Assembly (NCBI RefSeq): GCF_000005505.3
Contig: NC_016133.3
Coordinates: forward strand, 43,179,237 to 43,243,236
Length of the DNA: 64,000 bases
Direction of reading: 5' to 3'
Origin: Brachypodium distachyon
Lineage: Eukaryota; Streptophyta; Magnoliopsida; Poales; Poaceae
Shown: piece by piece, positions 38,326 to 50,791 of the stretch
Position numbering within the stretch: the stretch's first letter is position 1
Layout: each line of letters begins with the position of its first letter
Notes under the pieces: model-generated
Seen by the model: only the letters and a program-made list of their open reading frames with translations
What the model was told of the DNA's origin: nothing
The model's database searches: none
Program-made: the position numbers and the translations under genes

Positions 38326-41300
38326 TCACTTGGGGTAGAGAATGTCGTAATGACCAGGCCGGTAGAGCAGGGTGATGTAAGGTTTCTCATCAGCAGGAGT
38401 GGATGTCATCGAAGCGTCACCCTCAGATGAATTTGCCGCCGGGACAAAATCGTGGTGGTTCACACTTAGATTGCCAGGATCACAAGAGCTTCGGTCCAGG
38501 TACATCACGCGGATTGGCACACCTAAAGCATCTGACAGAGCAATAATGTGCACATGATCACTTTCCTCGCCCATTGGCTCCACAGAGGCCTTGCAAAACT
38601 GAAAAGTGATTTCCAAATCAGGGTTAGTCCCTTCACTGCATATACATGAAAATTGGGTCACCGAACCATGGATGGAAATAACACCGTGCAACTTGATCAA
38701 AGTTTGAAGCTAAAACATGCATGAATTCATATTTTTACAAAATGTATGAATTGCTCCACACAAAAACATGTATTTATTCCATGTCTTGACATGGTTACTA
38801 GGAATATTACTCCCCCAAAGATTAGTTCAGTGCATATAGAGCTGCTAACTGTCTCCTACTCTCATAATATCTAGTAGTACTAGCTTTATCTGATATTTCT
38901 ATACGAAACTGGCCCTATTGCAAATGGCTACGCACACAAGACAAGTTAGTACAAAATCTAACAAATAGTTAAATACGCATACTAAATGGCATGCAACGGT
39001 CTCATCAGTCAGCCTTTTTTGCATCCTTTCAAGCTGGGTAAGAGAGTGAAAATAGTTTGAGAACAACACCTGGCTTACACAATTTTAACGACTATTCCCA
39101 ATAGAATGGACTTGCACTGCGAACATGAGGGAGTAGCACATATTGAAAAGGATAAGCAAACAAAATTACCCTCAACAGCTCATTAACTAATGTATATACA
39201 CGATTACTGGTACAATGTATATATTTCCTCCTGACACTGATGATATAAATCCAACATTAACAAGCTAACCTGAGCCACCGTTGAATTTGTCAAGCCAGAG
39301 ATGAATGGTTCAAAGAACTCGGTCCTCCTTTGAATTTCACCAGAGGTAACAAACCTAAAAAACATGACAGCTAAAGACGACGCAGTGAGATAATAATGAC
39401 AAAATAGTGAAGAAAGGGACATCGTAAATATCTGATTGTACAAACCATAATCAGAAACCATTTGATCCCTGGTTCTTTCTAGAAGGTCTTCAGGCCTAAA
39501 TATACAGAAAACCATAATAGATTCACTACAAAAGCAAATTCTGATAACATCCATGCCATATTATGTGAACAGTTAAGAATCCCTGTTCTATCAACACTTA
39601 TTTTTTATTGTTCATGTGCAATTATACTATGAGACAAATACAACTCTAGGATATTTACCCGATAGAAGTTTCATGTCCCTGCAGAACATTTTCCAGCTGC
39701 TCAATGAATATCTGAGGATAGCAGAGAGCAAAAAATTAGTAAGGAAAGACGTGGGCTATGACAAACCCCAGGGAGTATTAACAAACAAATTAATGCATTT
39801 CCACATCTCTACTATGTGTTTTTCAACCTATGTATATCAATACCAACAAGAGAACTTCCAACACAATTCGCTATAGTGACAATATTTGTGCTGCTAGCTG
39901 ATAATTGACACATAATAAATCGTGTTCACAAAGAAGTCTCAGCTGATCTACCTCATAAGGGCAACAAACCAATGCATTTAATGAAGGGGTTGACAAAAAA
40001 CCATGCAGTATACCTAGATCAGTCGTTTTGATAGTTATAACAACACGCAGTGACGCAGACATTACTTTATTTAAAAAAAATTACAGCAAAAACAAGTTCC
40101 TAATTACCATGGAGTCGTCTAAGCAAATTACGAGAGACATCTAGAGGAAACTGCAAGATAGAAGCTGAAACATCTACAAACTATCCAGAGGAGGCCTAGC
40201 AGGTATTTTGGAATGACAGCAATATAGAACAAGAACAGTCAGGAGGGATGCAAAAATATGAAAAAACACCGCTAAGACTTACAGAGAAGAAGTCCTCAAA
40301 AGTAAACTCAATGTACCCAAGACCAATAAGTGTCTTCTTGCATTGTTCAATGTTCTTTTGGATGCGCTCAACCTCTGATTTATCTTGTGTCTCCAGGATA
40401 TGTTCCTAGACAGCCATACGATTGTCAAATTATGAATATATATACTTTGTGTGGAAAATAATACGAAAATACTACCAGGTAGGAGAACATAAAGCTTCGA
40501 TAGAAACAGTTTCCATCTCCTCGTGTCCGTCTTAGAGCATCATATTGTTCACCAAGCAACTGCAGGTCAAGCGAGAAAAAATAAGAACAAACTGAAGCAC
40601 CACAAAATGACACGCTGGATCAACATAAAATGCAGTTATTACTTATTAGAATTGCCAAACAAAAATGCACCTTTATTTTCTCCTGTAAAATGGGGCTACC
40701 AGACTGGAACTCTGCTGCTAAGGCGGAGAGAGGTTCCTGGAAGATTCAAAAGATGCCAATCATGTTAAAAAATTGTTAAAACAACGACAATAAATAGTAC
40801 GGTACTAAGTTACAAAACAATTCAAACAACCCTATAGCATACCGATAATCATAACAGTGCATTACCGTTATCCACCGAGAAAAGCCTTGAAATTCACCAC
40901 TAAAACCAAATGCACTTGCGATATCCAACTAATTGACCGAAACAAAAGAGTTCAATCTGAATATACGTATTTCATTTGATATGGAAATGTGTAGCTGTTG
41001 CTCCCCACTTCCCCATATGGATTTCCCATCTCGTCATTTTTTAACTTCAAAGTCCAACCATAACATCCTGTTTTAGAGGAAAGTAGGTGTAGAACCGACT
41101 TCCGAGATAAATAATCACAAACGCAATTTCTGTTGTGCTCCAGTCTCAGTGCGGTTCCTACATCGACGAGATGGGACAAACTCGTTAGACCTATCTTCTC
41201 CTGTATGCTAACGAGAAGATCAAGCAAAGAGCTCCCAGAACAGAACGTGAATTGCTCCCTATCTATCCAAGTTCAAATTCCTTACCCTACCCTAGGCATT

Positions 41301-41746
41301 ACAAGCGACAATTGACCGACGATACTAAACTCCAGTATAAGAGTTACCAGTACCAACATTGGCATATTCCTGGATCAACAGGATCGACCTCAAAAGCTCC
41401 CGACCACGCCACGAAACCTAAATTGGGCATCGGATTAACATTCGCGTGACGTTCCCGACCCATTCCACCACACGAACAAATCTAAAGCGATTGCACAGAT
41501 AGAGGGAGAGGGAGAGGGAGAGAGGAGGCGCCTCACCTTGTCCCCGACGTACGGCACCTGGGGCCCCTCGGGCTTGGGGTCGGGGTCGGGGTCGCCGCAG
41601 CAGGCGCGGTAGTAGTAGTCCCCGCCCATCGAGAGCTCCACGGACACGGGCTCCGGGCTGCACCGGCTCGGCTTAGGGTCCGCCCCCTCCCCTCCTCCCT
41701 CGACGCGCGGCTCGGGGTCGGGCACCGGGGCCGCCGCGTCGCCCAT
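38326..41746 (-). CDS. OTUB1: Otubain-like deubiquitinating protease (OTUB1/WTG1 type)
   Basis: Eight exons on the minus strand: 41746-41537, 40736-40671, 40559-40476, 40405-40283, 39711-39659, 39495-39446, 39370-39270, 38598-38326 (stop TGA), all GT-AG, encoding 319 aa. The OTU catalytic centre is complete: RTRGDGNCFYRSF supplies Asp107 and Cys110, and RPGHYDILYPK at the C-terminus supplies His312. Family members cleave isopeptide-linked ubiquitin chains. Rice OTUB1/WTG1 controls grain shape and panicle form, and this sequence resembles it closely as I remember it. Start choice: the ATG at 41746 follows a G-rich leader and gives an acidic, Pro-rich N-terminus; a second ATG 39 codons later (MGGDYYYRACC) is also plausible. 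The frame stays open upstream to 42037. The gene diverges from the O-fucosyltransferase gene. Confidence 0.94.
41501..41526. repeat. GGGAGA simple repeat
   Basis: AGAGGGAGAGGGAGAGGGAG and neighbours form about four units, ending 11 bp inside intron 1 of the otubain gene, next to the splice donor. Confidence 0.7.
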
Positions 41747-42365
41747 GGCCACCTCCTCGGGGACCGGGGCCGCCGCGGCGTCCGCGCCGGCGTCCTCGCC
41801 GCCGTCCGCCTTGCGCTTCCGGGCGCTCGCGTCGGCCGCCTCCCGCGCCAGCTTCGCTTCCTGGGGGTCGGGCTCCCGGAGTCGGAGGGAGACGACGGCT
41901 TCGATTCGGGACGGCGAAAGAGAGAGAGAGAAGAGAGCCGATTCGGGGCTTCTGTTTTTTTTTTTCTTCTTCTGCTTCCTGCGGCCCGAGATCTCGGCAT
42001 TAACTGCTTGCCGTTTTCGCAGATAAGCCCTTCTCATAACTTAACCCCCCCATTATCAGGCCAGACGAATGCGCGTTGCACTGACATGTGGGGTGGTTCC
42101 ACCAACGGACCCACATGTCATTGTCAGGAAGCCATGGGGCGTTGTTCCTACTGGGTGCGCCCCTTCGGTACCATTTCTACCTCTACACGGCACCGCTCGA
42201 TCTGGATAATTTCATATGACATCTGGGCCCGGGTAAACTGTCAGCGGGGCCCGCAGTCTGACGAACACACAGGGGAATGGTTGTAGTGTAGACCACCGCC
42301 TCGAGCGGCGCCGGCGATCAGATCCGGTGCTTCTCGATCCGAGCGCTCCTGGTGTGGCGGAGGTC
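41747..42365. promoter_or_regulatory. Divergent promoter region, otubain and O-fucosyltransferase genes
   Basis: Only 619 bp separate the two start codons, on opposite strands. The interval is GC-rich, lacks a clear TATA box in either direction, and contains a CT/GA tract near 41900-41935. Shared regulation is possible but inferred. Confidence 0.5.
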
Positions 42366-44827
42366 ATGTCGGCGGCTGCGGCGGCGGGGTGGTGGGCCGG
42401 CCACCGCATACGCGTGCTCCTCCCGGCTCTCTTCCTCGCCCCCGTCCTCTTCTTCGTCCTCGCCTCGCCTCGCTCCTCCCCGTCCTTCTTCGCGCCGCCT
42501 GTCTCCAGGTACTACGCGCCCCGACCTGTTGTACCGGATTCTTCTGTACTGCTCCCTGAAGTTATATCCCCCTTCCCACGCATTGGGTTTCCTTCAGGGA
42601 GCACTTGCCGTCGGGGTCGCGGGTCATCTGGGCGCAGCGGCGGGCGGTGGAGTGGCGGCCGTGCGGGTGGTGGCAGCGGAAGGCAATGCCCGGTGAGTCC
42701 TCGCGCTTCGCAGTTCTGTGTTCCCGCTGGTACGGGTGTATGTAGGATTTACGAGTTGTGCTGAACTGGCGTTGAACTGATGATTGGTTTGTGTCCCCGC
42801 TCTTCTTCCGCAGCTCCGGGGTCGAGGAACGGCTACATCCGGATAGATTGCTACGGCGGGCTCAACCAGCTGCGGCGTGATGTACGTTAAGTAATTTCGC
42901 TTAGACTTTTTTTTTCTTCCACAGATGTACAGTGTTGTGCGATGTTAACTGGCGATGTTATGTGCTCCTTGTCCTTGGTAGTAATCACTCTGGTGCAACG
43001 GTTTCTGCAGCTATGTGATGGAATTGCGGTTGCGCGTCTTTTGAACGCGACAATGGTTCTGCCCAAGTTTGAGGTTGCTGCATACTGGAATGAGTCTAGG
43101 TATGAGAGCCACTCCAGGAAACAAAGCCTTCTACTGATTGTTGCTGTGTAGTTGAATCATGTTCAGAAAGTAATCCGGTGCTTATTGAAATGCTCTGTCA
43201 GTGGTTTTGCAGATGTTTTTGATGTTGATTACTTCATTGAGCAGACTAGAGGTTATGTGGAAGTGGTGAAGGACATGCCTGAGGAGATAGCGCTGAAAGA
43301 GCCATTTAAGGTTGATTGCCGAAAGCGGAAAGGTCATTTTGATTATGTGGAATCGGTGCTTCCGACTCTTTTGGAGCATCGGTATATTTCGCTGACACCT
43401 GCCGTGAGCCAAAGAAGAGATAGGTATTGCCCAATCATCTAGTTGATACCTGAAATCTGCTTGCCATTTTCATTACACCAGTTATCTTATTATCCATTTT
43501 CAACTAGTTTGTTTCCTTGGTTATGGTGCTTGTTGTTCACACCAAATGTCTTGAATCATATCTGCTATTGATGATCTTAGCTTGATGAAACGATGAAATC
43601 GAAATAAAGCTAGCGATGAAGTAATACAGGACTAAAATTCTTGTGCCATTGTAAGGTGCATATTGTAACTTATAAGTAGATATATATTGCAGTAACAGGA
43701 GTTCATTGTATGAAGTGGATTCATTGTGTCAATGACTGACTGCATTTGTAAGTGGCATACATGAGATATACTGCCATCAAGCAGTGTTGAAAGTCAAATG
43801 TGTTGGCCCTATTTAAAAAATGTTGGTGCCTGTCAAGACCATGTAAATTATTACATCATTTTATGTTTTTATTGTTGGTTGCAATGTTGGCAGTAAAGAT
43901 GTTTATCAACCTTGGAATTTGGCATGTTGCCTTGCTATCAATTGGTACTCTTTTATTCATCATATAGTACCACTAATTTAACTCTACCTTTTGTGTATTT
44001 GTTGATTCCAAACTTTTTGCTAGGGTAATTATTCACCTTGGGGCTGCTTCTTGCCCTTACTGATGTATATGCCTATATTTTTTTTCAGAAATCCTTCCTA
44101 TGCGAAAGCATCTTATTGCCAAGGTTGCTACAATGCACTCCGGTTGAATAAAAAGGTGGAAGCCAAAGCTATTGAGCTCCTTCAAGTCATACCAAAACCT
44201 TTCTTATCCCTTCATCTTAGATTTGAACCAGACATGGTTGCCTACACTCGATGTGCATACAATGGCCTTTCTTCCGATTCACTGGGTGCAATTGAAGCTG
44301 CACGTGGGGAGGATAGAAAAGTATTGATAGGCGATGATGCTCGTCTGTGGAGGAACCGTGGAAAGTGCCCTCTAACACCTGGTGAAACAGCATTTATCCT
44401 CCAAGCGCTAGGGATTCCTACAGAGACAAACATTTACTTAGCCGCTGGCGATGGGCTAATGGAACTTGAGGGCTTTACTTCGGTCTACAAAAATATGTAT
44501 ACTAAATCTTCTCTCCTGGCTCATGAAGATTTTGAGAGGATGCATGGCAACACAAAAGCTGCTCTCGACTACTATGTTTCAGTCAACAGTGACGCTTATG
44601 TTGCGACGTTCTTTGGAAATATGGATAAGATGGTAACTGCAATGAGAACAATGCAAGGGCTCCAGAAGACCTTGGTCTTGAGCAGGAGGGCCTTTGCAAA
44701 CTACACTGCTGCTGGACTGGCAGGAGACCAACTATCTAAGGCCATGTGGGATGCTCATCGAGCAGACTATGTCATGGGGAGGGGATCAGCTTTGCCCGAG
44801 CATTGCTTCTGTGAGTTCAAGTTGTAG
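42366..44827 (+). CDS. GDP-fucose O-fucosyltransferase family protein
   Basis: Six exons: 42366-42508, 42598-42692, 42814-42881, 43011-43099, 43202-43423, 44089-44827 (stop TAG), all GT-AG, giving 451 aa. An N-terminal hydrophobic segment (about residues 15-38, VLLPALFLAPVLFFVLA) suits a type II Golgi signal anchor. The plant O-fucosyltransferase fold (PF10250, formerly DUF246) is visible as GYIRIDCYGGLNQLRRDLCD followed by AVARLLNATMVLPKFE and by the HLRFEPDMVAY motif, in which the conserved Arg contacts the nucleotide sugar in relatives. The C-terminal FFGNMDKMVTAMR is also typical. The acceptor substrate cannot be told from sequence; plant relatives act on cell-wall polysaccharides or proteins. 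The gene appears intact. Confidence 0.93.
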
Positions 44828-46128
44828 CACAGATGAGCCCATATAACACAAGATCTACCCTACACAACCAACTTTTGATGAGCAGCAACTACATCATGTT
44901 GAATGTGTAAACATGGTTGAATTGCTACTGCAACGAGAGTAATGCCCAGGCTTCTCGGAGGACATTGTTCTTGGCCAGATTGGACTTCGTAAGCTGCACG
45001 GCATCTTGGTTCAGACAAAACTGTGACCCATGCAGTGATGGATCATGCTCTGTGCTTCTCCTGGATACTTTTTTCGGTGAGTTCAACTAGTAGCACAGAC
45101 CTGTACATGCACATTTACGTTCAGCTCACTCTTAAGGTTGCTTCCAGGATTGTGTCAAAAAATAGTTGACCTAGAGATTTACTCTGAAATGTCCTTTTGT
45201 AACTTGATATATCCCCAAGGGCCCAACCCTTAAACATTTGAAGGGTATAGATAGGTTGACATTTTTATTCATAAATAACCAAGAAGAGGGGAGAAATTTC
45301 AGGCGGATATGTAAACAATTTTGGAAAGAATCTGCATTGCACAGAAAGTAGCTACTGTTTTTCTGTTTTGGGGTAAAGAAAGTAGCTATTTGTTGAGTGG
45401 TGTAGTTAATTGTGATTGTCCTCATCCACCACTTGGCATTATACATCATATTAACCAAGTTGGTTGTAGAGCTGGGTTCGGAACCAAAAGAAGACTGGAT
45501 ACTTACCGCGCATGATCTATGTTCTAAACTGTTTATTCATTTCTTTGACTAGATAGTCGTTTGGTTCTTGATGCCCATGCGTCATTTTGGTTTCCAGAAG
45601 GAGAATCAGATTCCAACAACTGTCCATCTTGATCGTTTTAGTCAATGAGAGATATGTATAACAAGCAACTCCTAGAGGCATGCATGATGCATTCCATATC
45701 AATGGGTTGAGAGTGCATCAATCATCCACTGGCGATCTAAATATTAAACAAGGCTTCCAATCGTCACACTCGCCGTCACTCTTTGCGTGAGGCACTAATC
45801 TATGTGACTAGTGGTTTGTCCCCAATTTTAAGTCATGGACGTTAAGCTTAGATTAATTGGTGAATGAGCATGTGGGCTTTAGACCAGCACTGGAATGCTG
45901 GGGTAGATGACCTGGCAGTTCAGTTGTTCATTCATTCAGTTAGGCAGTTCAAACAATAGGTGGAAGTACTGCCCCCTTCATTCAGTTATAGCCAAAGTGC
46001 TAAATCCTACTCTATTTTTTCCTTCCTTTTAGAGGGCTACATCTGTTTGTTTTTTCGCTTGTCATTTTGGACATCAATACCTTAGTATATGCATACTTCC
46101 TTCCGGTTTATTTCCCATTTACATGTTA

Positions 46129-46210
46129 ATCCCTCCGTTTCATAATTCTTGTCGAAATATTACATCCATTTTTTGGCAAATTTGAGACAAGAATTATGGA
46201 ACGGAGGGAG
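46129..46210. repeat. Stowaway MITE
   Basis: ATCCCTCCGTTTCATAATTC faces GAATTATGGAACGGAGGGAG, inner CTTGTC/GACAAG. About 82 bp. Confidence 0.75.
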
Positions 46211-46727
46211 TACTAAAAATCACAGAAACAACAGATGCAATTGTTTTGACGGAAATTTTAGCTATATGTGCATAATGGTGGCCAAAGATTTCTTACATTG
46301 TTGACTGCATGCTCACATTGTAAGATGACACCTTCAGAAAAAGACACCGGGAGGCAGTGCTTTTGCTTTGGAGGAAAGAGATTTGTTAGATGCTAATATT
46401 TTGACCACGTGTGAACATTGAGGACTCCAAGTCAATGGCTTAAAACGACCTGAGGAGACATGCTGAAACTTCCTCGTTATTTCCTGAGCTCTATCTTCAT
46501 TGTATCTTTTTGGTTCAAGGCAGTTGTCTCTCTCTGCTCCAGTCCGAAAACATTAACAAGGAAATACGGAGTGCATGCAAGCAGTCTCAAATTGTATCAT
46601 TGGGTGTTAGTTGGGCAAATTGCCACTATCATTTTGAAGGAAATCAAGCTAGGGGTCAAGGTCAGCTAAGGTACGCTTGCTAGCTAGCTAATTGAGTAAT
46701 CATATATGTTAAACATTGCAAGTATAA

Positions 46728-46746
46728 GAAGAAGAAGAAGAAGAAG
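46728..46746. repeat. GAA microsatellite
   Basis: Six to seven perfect GAA/AGA units. Confidence 0.75.
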
Positions 46747-47436
46747 TTGACATTAATTTGGTCTCTGACCTGCCGTGCTTATACATATGGAATTAAGGAT
46801 GGACCTTGCATATAATTTGGAGTAAGTGATGTGCTAATTAAGTTGGGCCAAGTCTGCTCTCTTAATTAGACCGTGCTAATTTAACAGAGTAATGGAGTGC
46901 TAACTGCTAGCTACTACGTACAGTCTGCCGGGGGAAGAAAAAACCCAGACCAAGCTAACGTGCATGAGTAACGAATGTAAAAGCAAGAAATCTTACACAG
47001 GAGAAAATGACAAACATCAGCGGCTACAATCAAGGGCCGATATGCGACAATCACAGAGACGACAAGTGCAATAAAGGAAGAATAGCGACGATTCGGAGTG
47101 TTCACTTCTAGTGCATGTTCTTGTGTTCAACAGGTTAATTATAACATTAATTCATGAACTGTCACTAGATTACCGAAGCATTTGAAAGTGCGTCAAATTT
47201 ATATTCGTGTCATTTTAAAAGTGTTAAATATACTCTCGCTGGTAAAAGTATGAGACACGCTTTTATCGATAAAATCGGCGGTTGAAGTGCTAAAAGTACG
47301 GGTTAAAATTCGAAATTAACAACATTTGAAAGAAGTACTGCTAGATAGTGCGGGCAAATATCTCTACGGTGAGATAGCGTGTCATCCGAATCATGCAAAT
47401 CAAAGAGCCCTTGTTGGCATGAGGTACGTGTCCGGT

Positions 47437-47443
47437 TATAAAG
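47437..47443 (+). promoter_or_regulatory. TATA box of the ERF gene
   Basis: TATAAAG about 245 bp upstream of the first codon of the ERF frame. A CTCTCT-rich, CTAG-rich leader follows. Confidence 0.55.
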
Positions 47444-47680
47444 GGCAGCTTCTAGCCCAAGTGCTCCACTCACTCAATGTCAGTCCCATCCTTATCACCT
47501 CTCTCTCTCTAGTCTTTCCTACAAGCTAGTGCTCTCTAGGCTCTAGCTAATTAGATATAGACCTGTGGCTAGCTAGGCCAAGGACACATATATATCCAGC
47601 TAGCCGGCCAGCTTATCTGCTTGTTCACCGCCGCCGGCCGGCCGGCGACAAGCTAGCTAGCTTGATCAGCGACAGCAAGC

Positions 47681-49694
47681 GTGGATCACCCGAGCGGAGG
47701 CGGAAGCGCTCGTCGTCGTCGTCGCGGTTCGTCTCCTCCTAGCCCTCTTCCTCTGCCGCCGCCTCCGGAGCGACGACGACGAGGTGACGACGGCGGTGGC
47801 GAGTACTATTACCATGGCGAGGCGCCGGAGGTCGTCGGAGAGGCGGCACAGGGTGGCGGCGGCAGAAGGAGGAGCTGCGCGGAGCACGAGCTGGACGTCA
47901 TGGTGGCGGCGCTCACGCACGTCATCAGCTCCGGGCGGGAGCCGCTGGCAGCGGCGGCCGGCGCCGTGTTTGAAGGAGCCGTGTCCAGGCAGCAAGGTGA
48001 GTTCCTTCGTTGAGTGGTTGATTGAGTCCACGTGGAAGGATGACCACGTGTCAGCCTTTCTTTTGTTTTCTACTCCCTCGGTAGTCTCAAATTTGTTCAA
48101 ATAGATGTATCTATAGTTAAAAATCAGTTGATACGAGTGGAAGGAGTACTCAGTCCGGAATAGAAGAATGCTTTGCCAGAGTGTAGATAGACTCGGTCCG
48201 GAATTCGCCTAGTCAGCCACCATGCATGCATGCATGGACCGTTGCTGGACCGTTTATTAATTTGCGAACATGCGTCTGCTTGGTTTGTCCATGTGTCAGC
48301 CGGACGTGGCGGGACCGTGCATCTTTACGTTGTACGTCATCCTACAACGCAGAAAGAATACCCGAATGTTCGTTGAGACCTCTCTGGACAGTCCGGCCGG
48401 ACTAGCTAGGGACCGATAAAATGATGATCGTATATAACTGATTAAATTAAGTCCTGTTAATTAGAGAGTTCGTTTGACTATGTCTGAGTTCATCTTTGCC
48501 GTGGCAATCATTTGGTTCACGATATTTGGGTGAAGGATTTGATCGTGCGTACATGAGTTGATCAATTTTAAGAAGAAAATGAATGGACTGTAGTTTGATA
48601 GTAAAGACACTTGGCTTGCCAAAAAATCTAATCTCATCCAGAAATAGTCAAAATTTTAGCCGTGACTAAACTCTTGATAGGATGAACTTTGACCACCGTG
48701 CAAAACACATTACTATATGTTATGTGCAACTTGTCATACGTACCAAGGTCGATCGGGCACAATTTAGACATGCATGTGCAAACTACTCCATTTTCTGTTG
48801 GATAAAAACTTGACGCTTACAATGTCATTTGGTTTAGAAATAAGAAATCCTCTGTCGTCCGAATTGATACGTTAATGTTGATAGCTCGGTTTTTTGTTGG
48901 GTATAAAACTAAACTTCTACGGCTCTAAAATTAGTTTTACTAAATCCATTGTGATATATATTTTCATGGTGTACTTATTTGCTATTGTACATATTGGTAA
49001 CAAAAATTTATAAACTTAGCCAAACTTTAATACTATGTATCATGCATGCATGAGTGATGGATGTATGGATAATATGTATGCAGTGACGACGTGCCAGCAG
49101 TTCTACAGTGTTGCTGCTCCTCCTCTGATGGCTCGTCCGGCATCGGTGGCGGCGTCGACGGCATCGGAGGAGCAACGAGCAGAGGAGCAGCATGCAGAGA
49201 CGCCACGGTACCGTGGGGTGCGGCGGCGGCCATGGGGGAAGTGGGCCGCGGAGATCCGGGACCCGGTGAAGGCGGCGCGCGTGTGGCTGGGCACTTTCTC
49301 AACCGCCGAGGATGCCGCCCGCGCCTACGACACCGCCGCGCTCCGCTTCAAGGGCCCCGACAAGGCCAAGCTCAACTTCCCCTTATCATCACAGCCCCTC
49401 GCCGGCGTCTCCAGCCACGTGGCGCCACCGCCGCGGAGACGACCAGCAGCTGCCTCCATTGACGATGTTGCTTCTGGTCCTAGTGGTCAGGAGGAGTTGT
49501 CGTGCTTCTTCCCGGACATCGGCCGGTACGCGCACATACTACAGAGCGGCGGTGGCGACGACGACGTCCTGCGAGACGTCCATCAACACGTCATCGTCGG
49601 TGCCGGCAGCGGGTCGGCGCCGCCTGGACACTACTCGGAAGAGGAGGAGCATCGGCCGCCATCGACATGGCGGGAGAAAAGCGCGGGGCCATAG
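47681..49694 (+). CDS. AP2/ERF transcription factor (group X-like), start codon reads GTG
   Basis: Two exons, 47681-47996 and 49084-49694 (stop TAG), joined by a GT-AG intron of 1087 bp, give up to 308 aa. The AP2 domain (about residues 148-205) reads [19 protein letters not shown] ... [21 protein letters not shown], with the Ala and Asp typical of GCC-box-binding ERFs. Exon 1 carries [13 protein letters not shown], resembling the N-terminal motif of ABR1-like group X ERFs. The frame has no ATG at its expected beginning: the first plausible codon is GTG in an otherwise ideal context (AAGC-GTG-G, A at -3 and G at +4), with an in-frame stop (TGA, 47663-47665) upstream. The next in-frame ATG is at about 47897, within the conserved motif, and would still give a complete AP2 domain. 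So this is either non-AUG initiation, a lost start or use of the internal ATG. Confidence 0.85.
48073..48146. repeat. Stowaway-like MITE in the ERF intron
   Basis: CTCCCTCGGTAGTCTC at the left and GAGTGGAAGGAG at the right with TA flanks. About 74 bp, diverged. Confidence 0.5.
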
Positions 49695-49755
49695 CTAGCA
49701 TAGCGTTGTCAACTTGTAAATGTGTGCATTTTACACTAACAGAAGTTAACTGGTA

Positions 49756-49886
49756 CTCCCATTGTGCTCTCGTTTTCTTTCAATGGTGAATTTAAAATTT
49801 AGTCCCGATATCTTTCAACCTTCAGCGCCCATTTCTATTGAAGTTTCTTTTTCCCAGTCCGGTCTTGGATAAATGGAAGGAGGGAG
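49756..49886. repeat. Stowaway-like element downstream of the ERF
   Basis: Bounded by TACTCCCATTG at the left and GAAGGAGGGAGTA at the right. A differently built element sits at the matching place in copy 2 (53422-53642). Confidence 0.5.
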
Positions 49887-50566
49887 TAATATGTACACTT
49901 GTCGCAGTTTATCCAGTGCACATATGTATACTACTGGCTGCAAAAGTCTTCAATCATCCAAGTTTTTTTTTTTTTTGAAAGGAAAATCATCCAAGTTGAC
50001 GTATCGATATGCACCAAAGACGAGACCGAGTTCATGAACGAGACATGGGGATATGCTTGCTGCATCTGCGTCCTTATCTCTCCGACCAGCACACACGACA
50101 AGAAGTCTCAATAATATATCTCTTCTCGACAACATTTATTTTCTATCTATACATGATGTGTCCAGCTGATAAAGAAAAAAAACATGTTTAATTAAGAAGG
50201 GTTTTCTTTGCAGGGGATTAAGAAGATATTTCTGTTGTCCATAATTTCATGTCCGAAAAATTGCAACCCCGAAAGATGGAGATTTTTTTTTTAATCCCAA
50301 AAGTCGGCCCTTGATCTTCTTAAAACAAAACCGGCCCAAACAAGAATAAAAAGAAGGAACCAAGCGGATTGATACTGAATCAGATCCCGTTTGCGCACAC
50401 CACTCGGAGCTCATCTGTTCCGAAGACGGCAACACGTACCCGTCGTGGCCTGTAAAATCCTCAAGCGTCTGATCCAATGATCCAACGGGCCGGATCTCGC
50501 CCTTAACGCTCTTTGCGGGGCACCTCTCGTTTGCCCTAATACCTCAACCAAGGACATAAGCATGCA
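49887..50566. other. Spacer of duplication copy 1
   Basis: Matches 53740-54290 of copy 2 in patches (ATGCACCAAAGACGAGACC; TCTCCGACCAGCACAC; CTTAACGCTC). It corresponds to the ancestral GlyRS upstream region. No gene is present. Confidence 0.6.
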
Positions 50567-50688
50567 GCGAGTAAAATGCACGCTCAATCTGTGAACTTGA
50601 TGAGCATGTGATTGGTGAGTTCGTGAGTTTGAGGACCAATCTGAGCGTGCTCCTCAAGTTAAGGGAAATGACTGTGCATTTTACTCGC
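50567..50688. repeat. Inverted-repeat element (GCGAGTAAAATGCAC ends)
   Basis: 122 bp with perfect 15-bp terminal inverted repeats GCGAGTAAAATGCAC/GTGCATTTTACTCGC. It is absent from the corresponding place in copy 2 (about 54300), so it inserted after the duplication. The superfamily is unclear. Confidence 0.7.
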
Positions 50689-50791
50689 ATGAGTATACTA
50701 TCCCATTAGTAATGAGATCAAACTACGTGGGCCGAAACGCACAGTCAACACTGGACTAGATCACTGAACCGGTGACTGGTTGATTATAGAT

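Larger units (their letters stand above)
44828..47436. other. Intergenic spacer, O-fucosyltransferase to ERF
   Basis: 2.6 kb with no supported gene. The first several hundred bases are probably 3' UTR. It contains a Stowaway-like element (46129-46210) and a GAA microsatellite (46728-46746). The right end is the ERF promoter. Confidence 0.45.
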
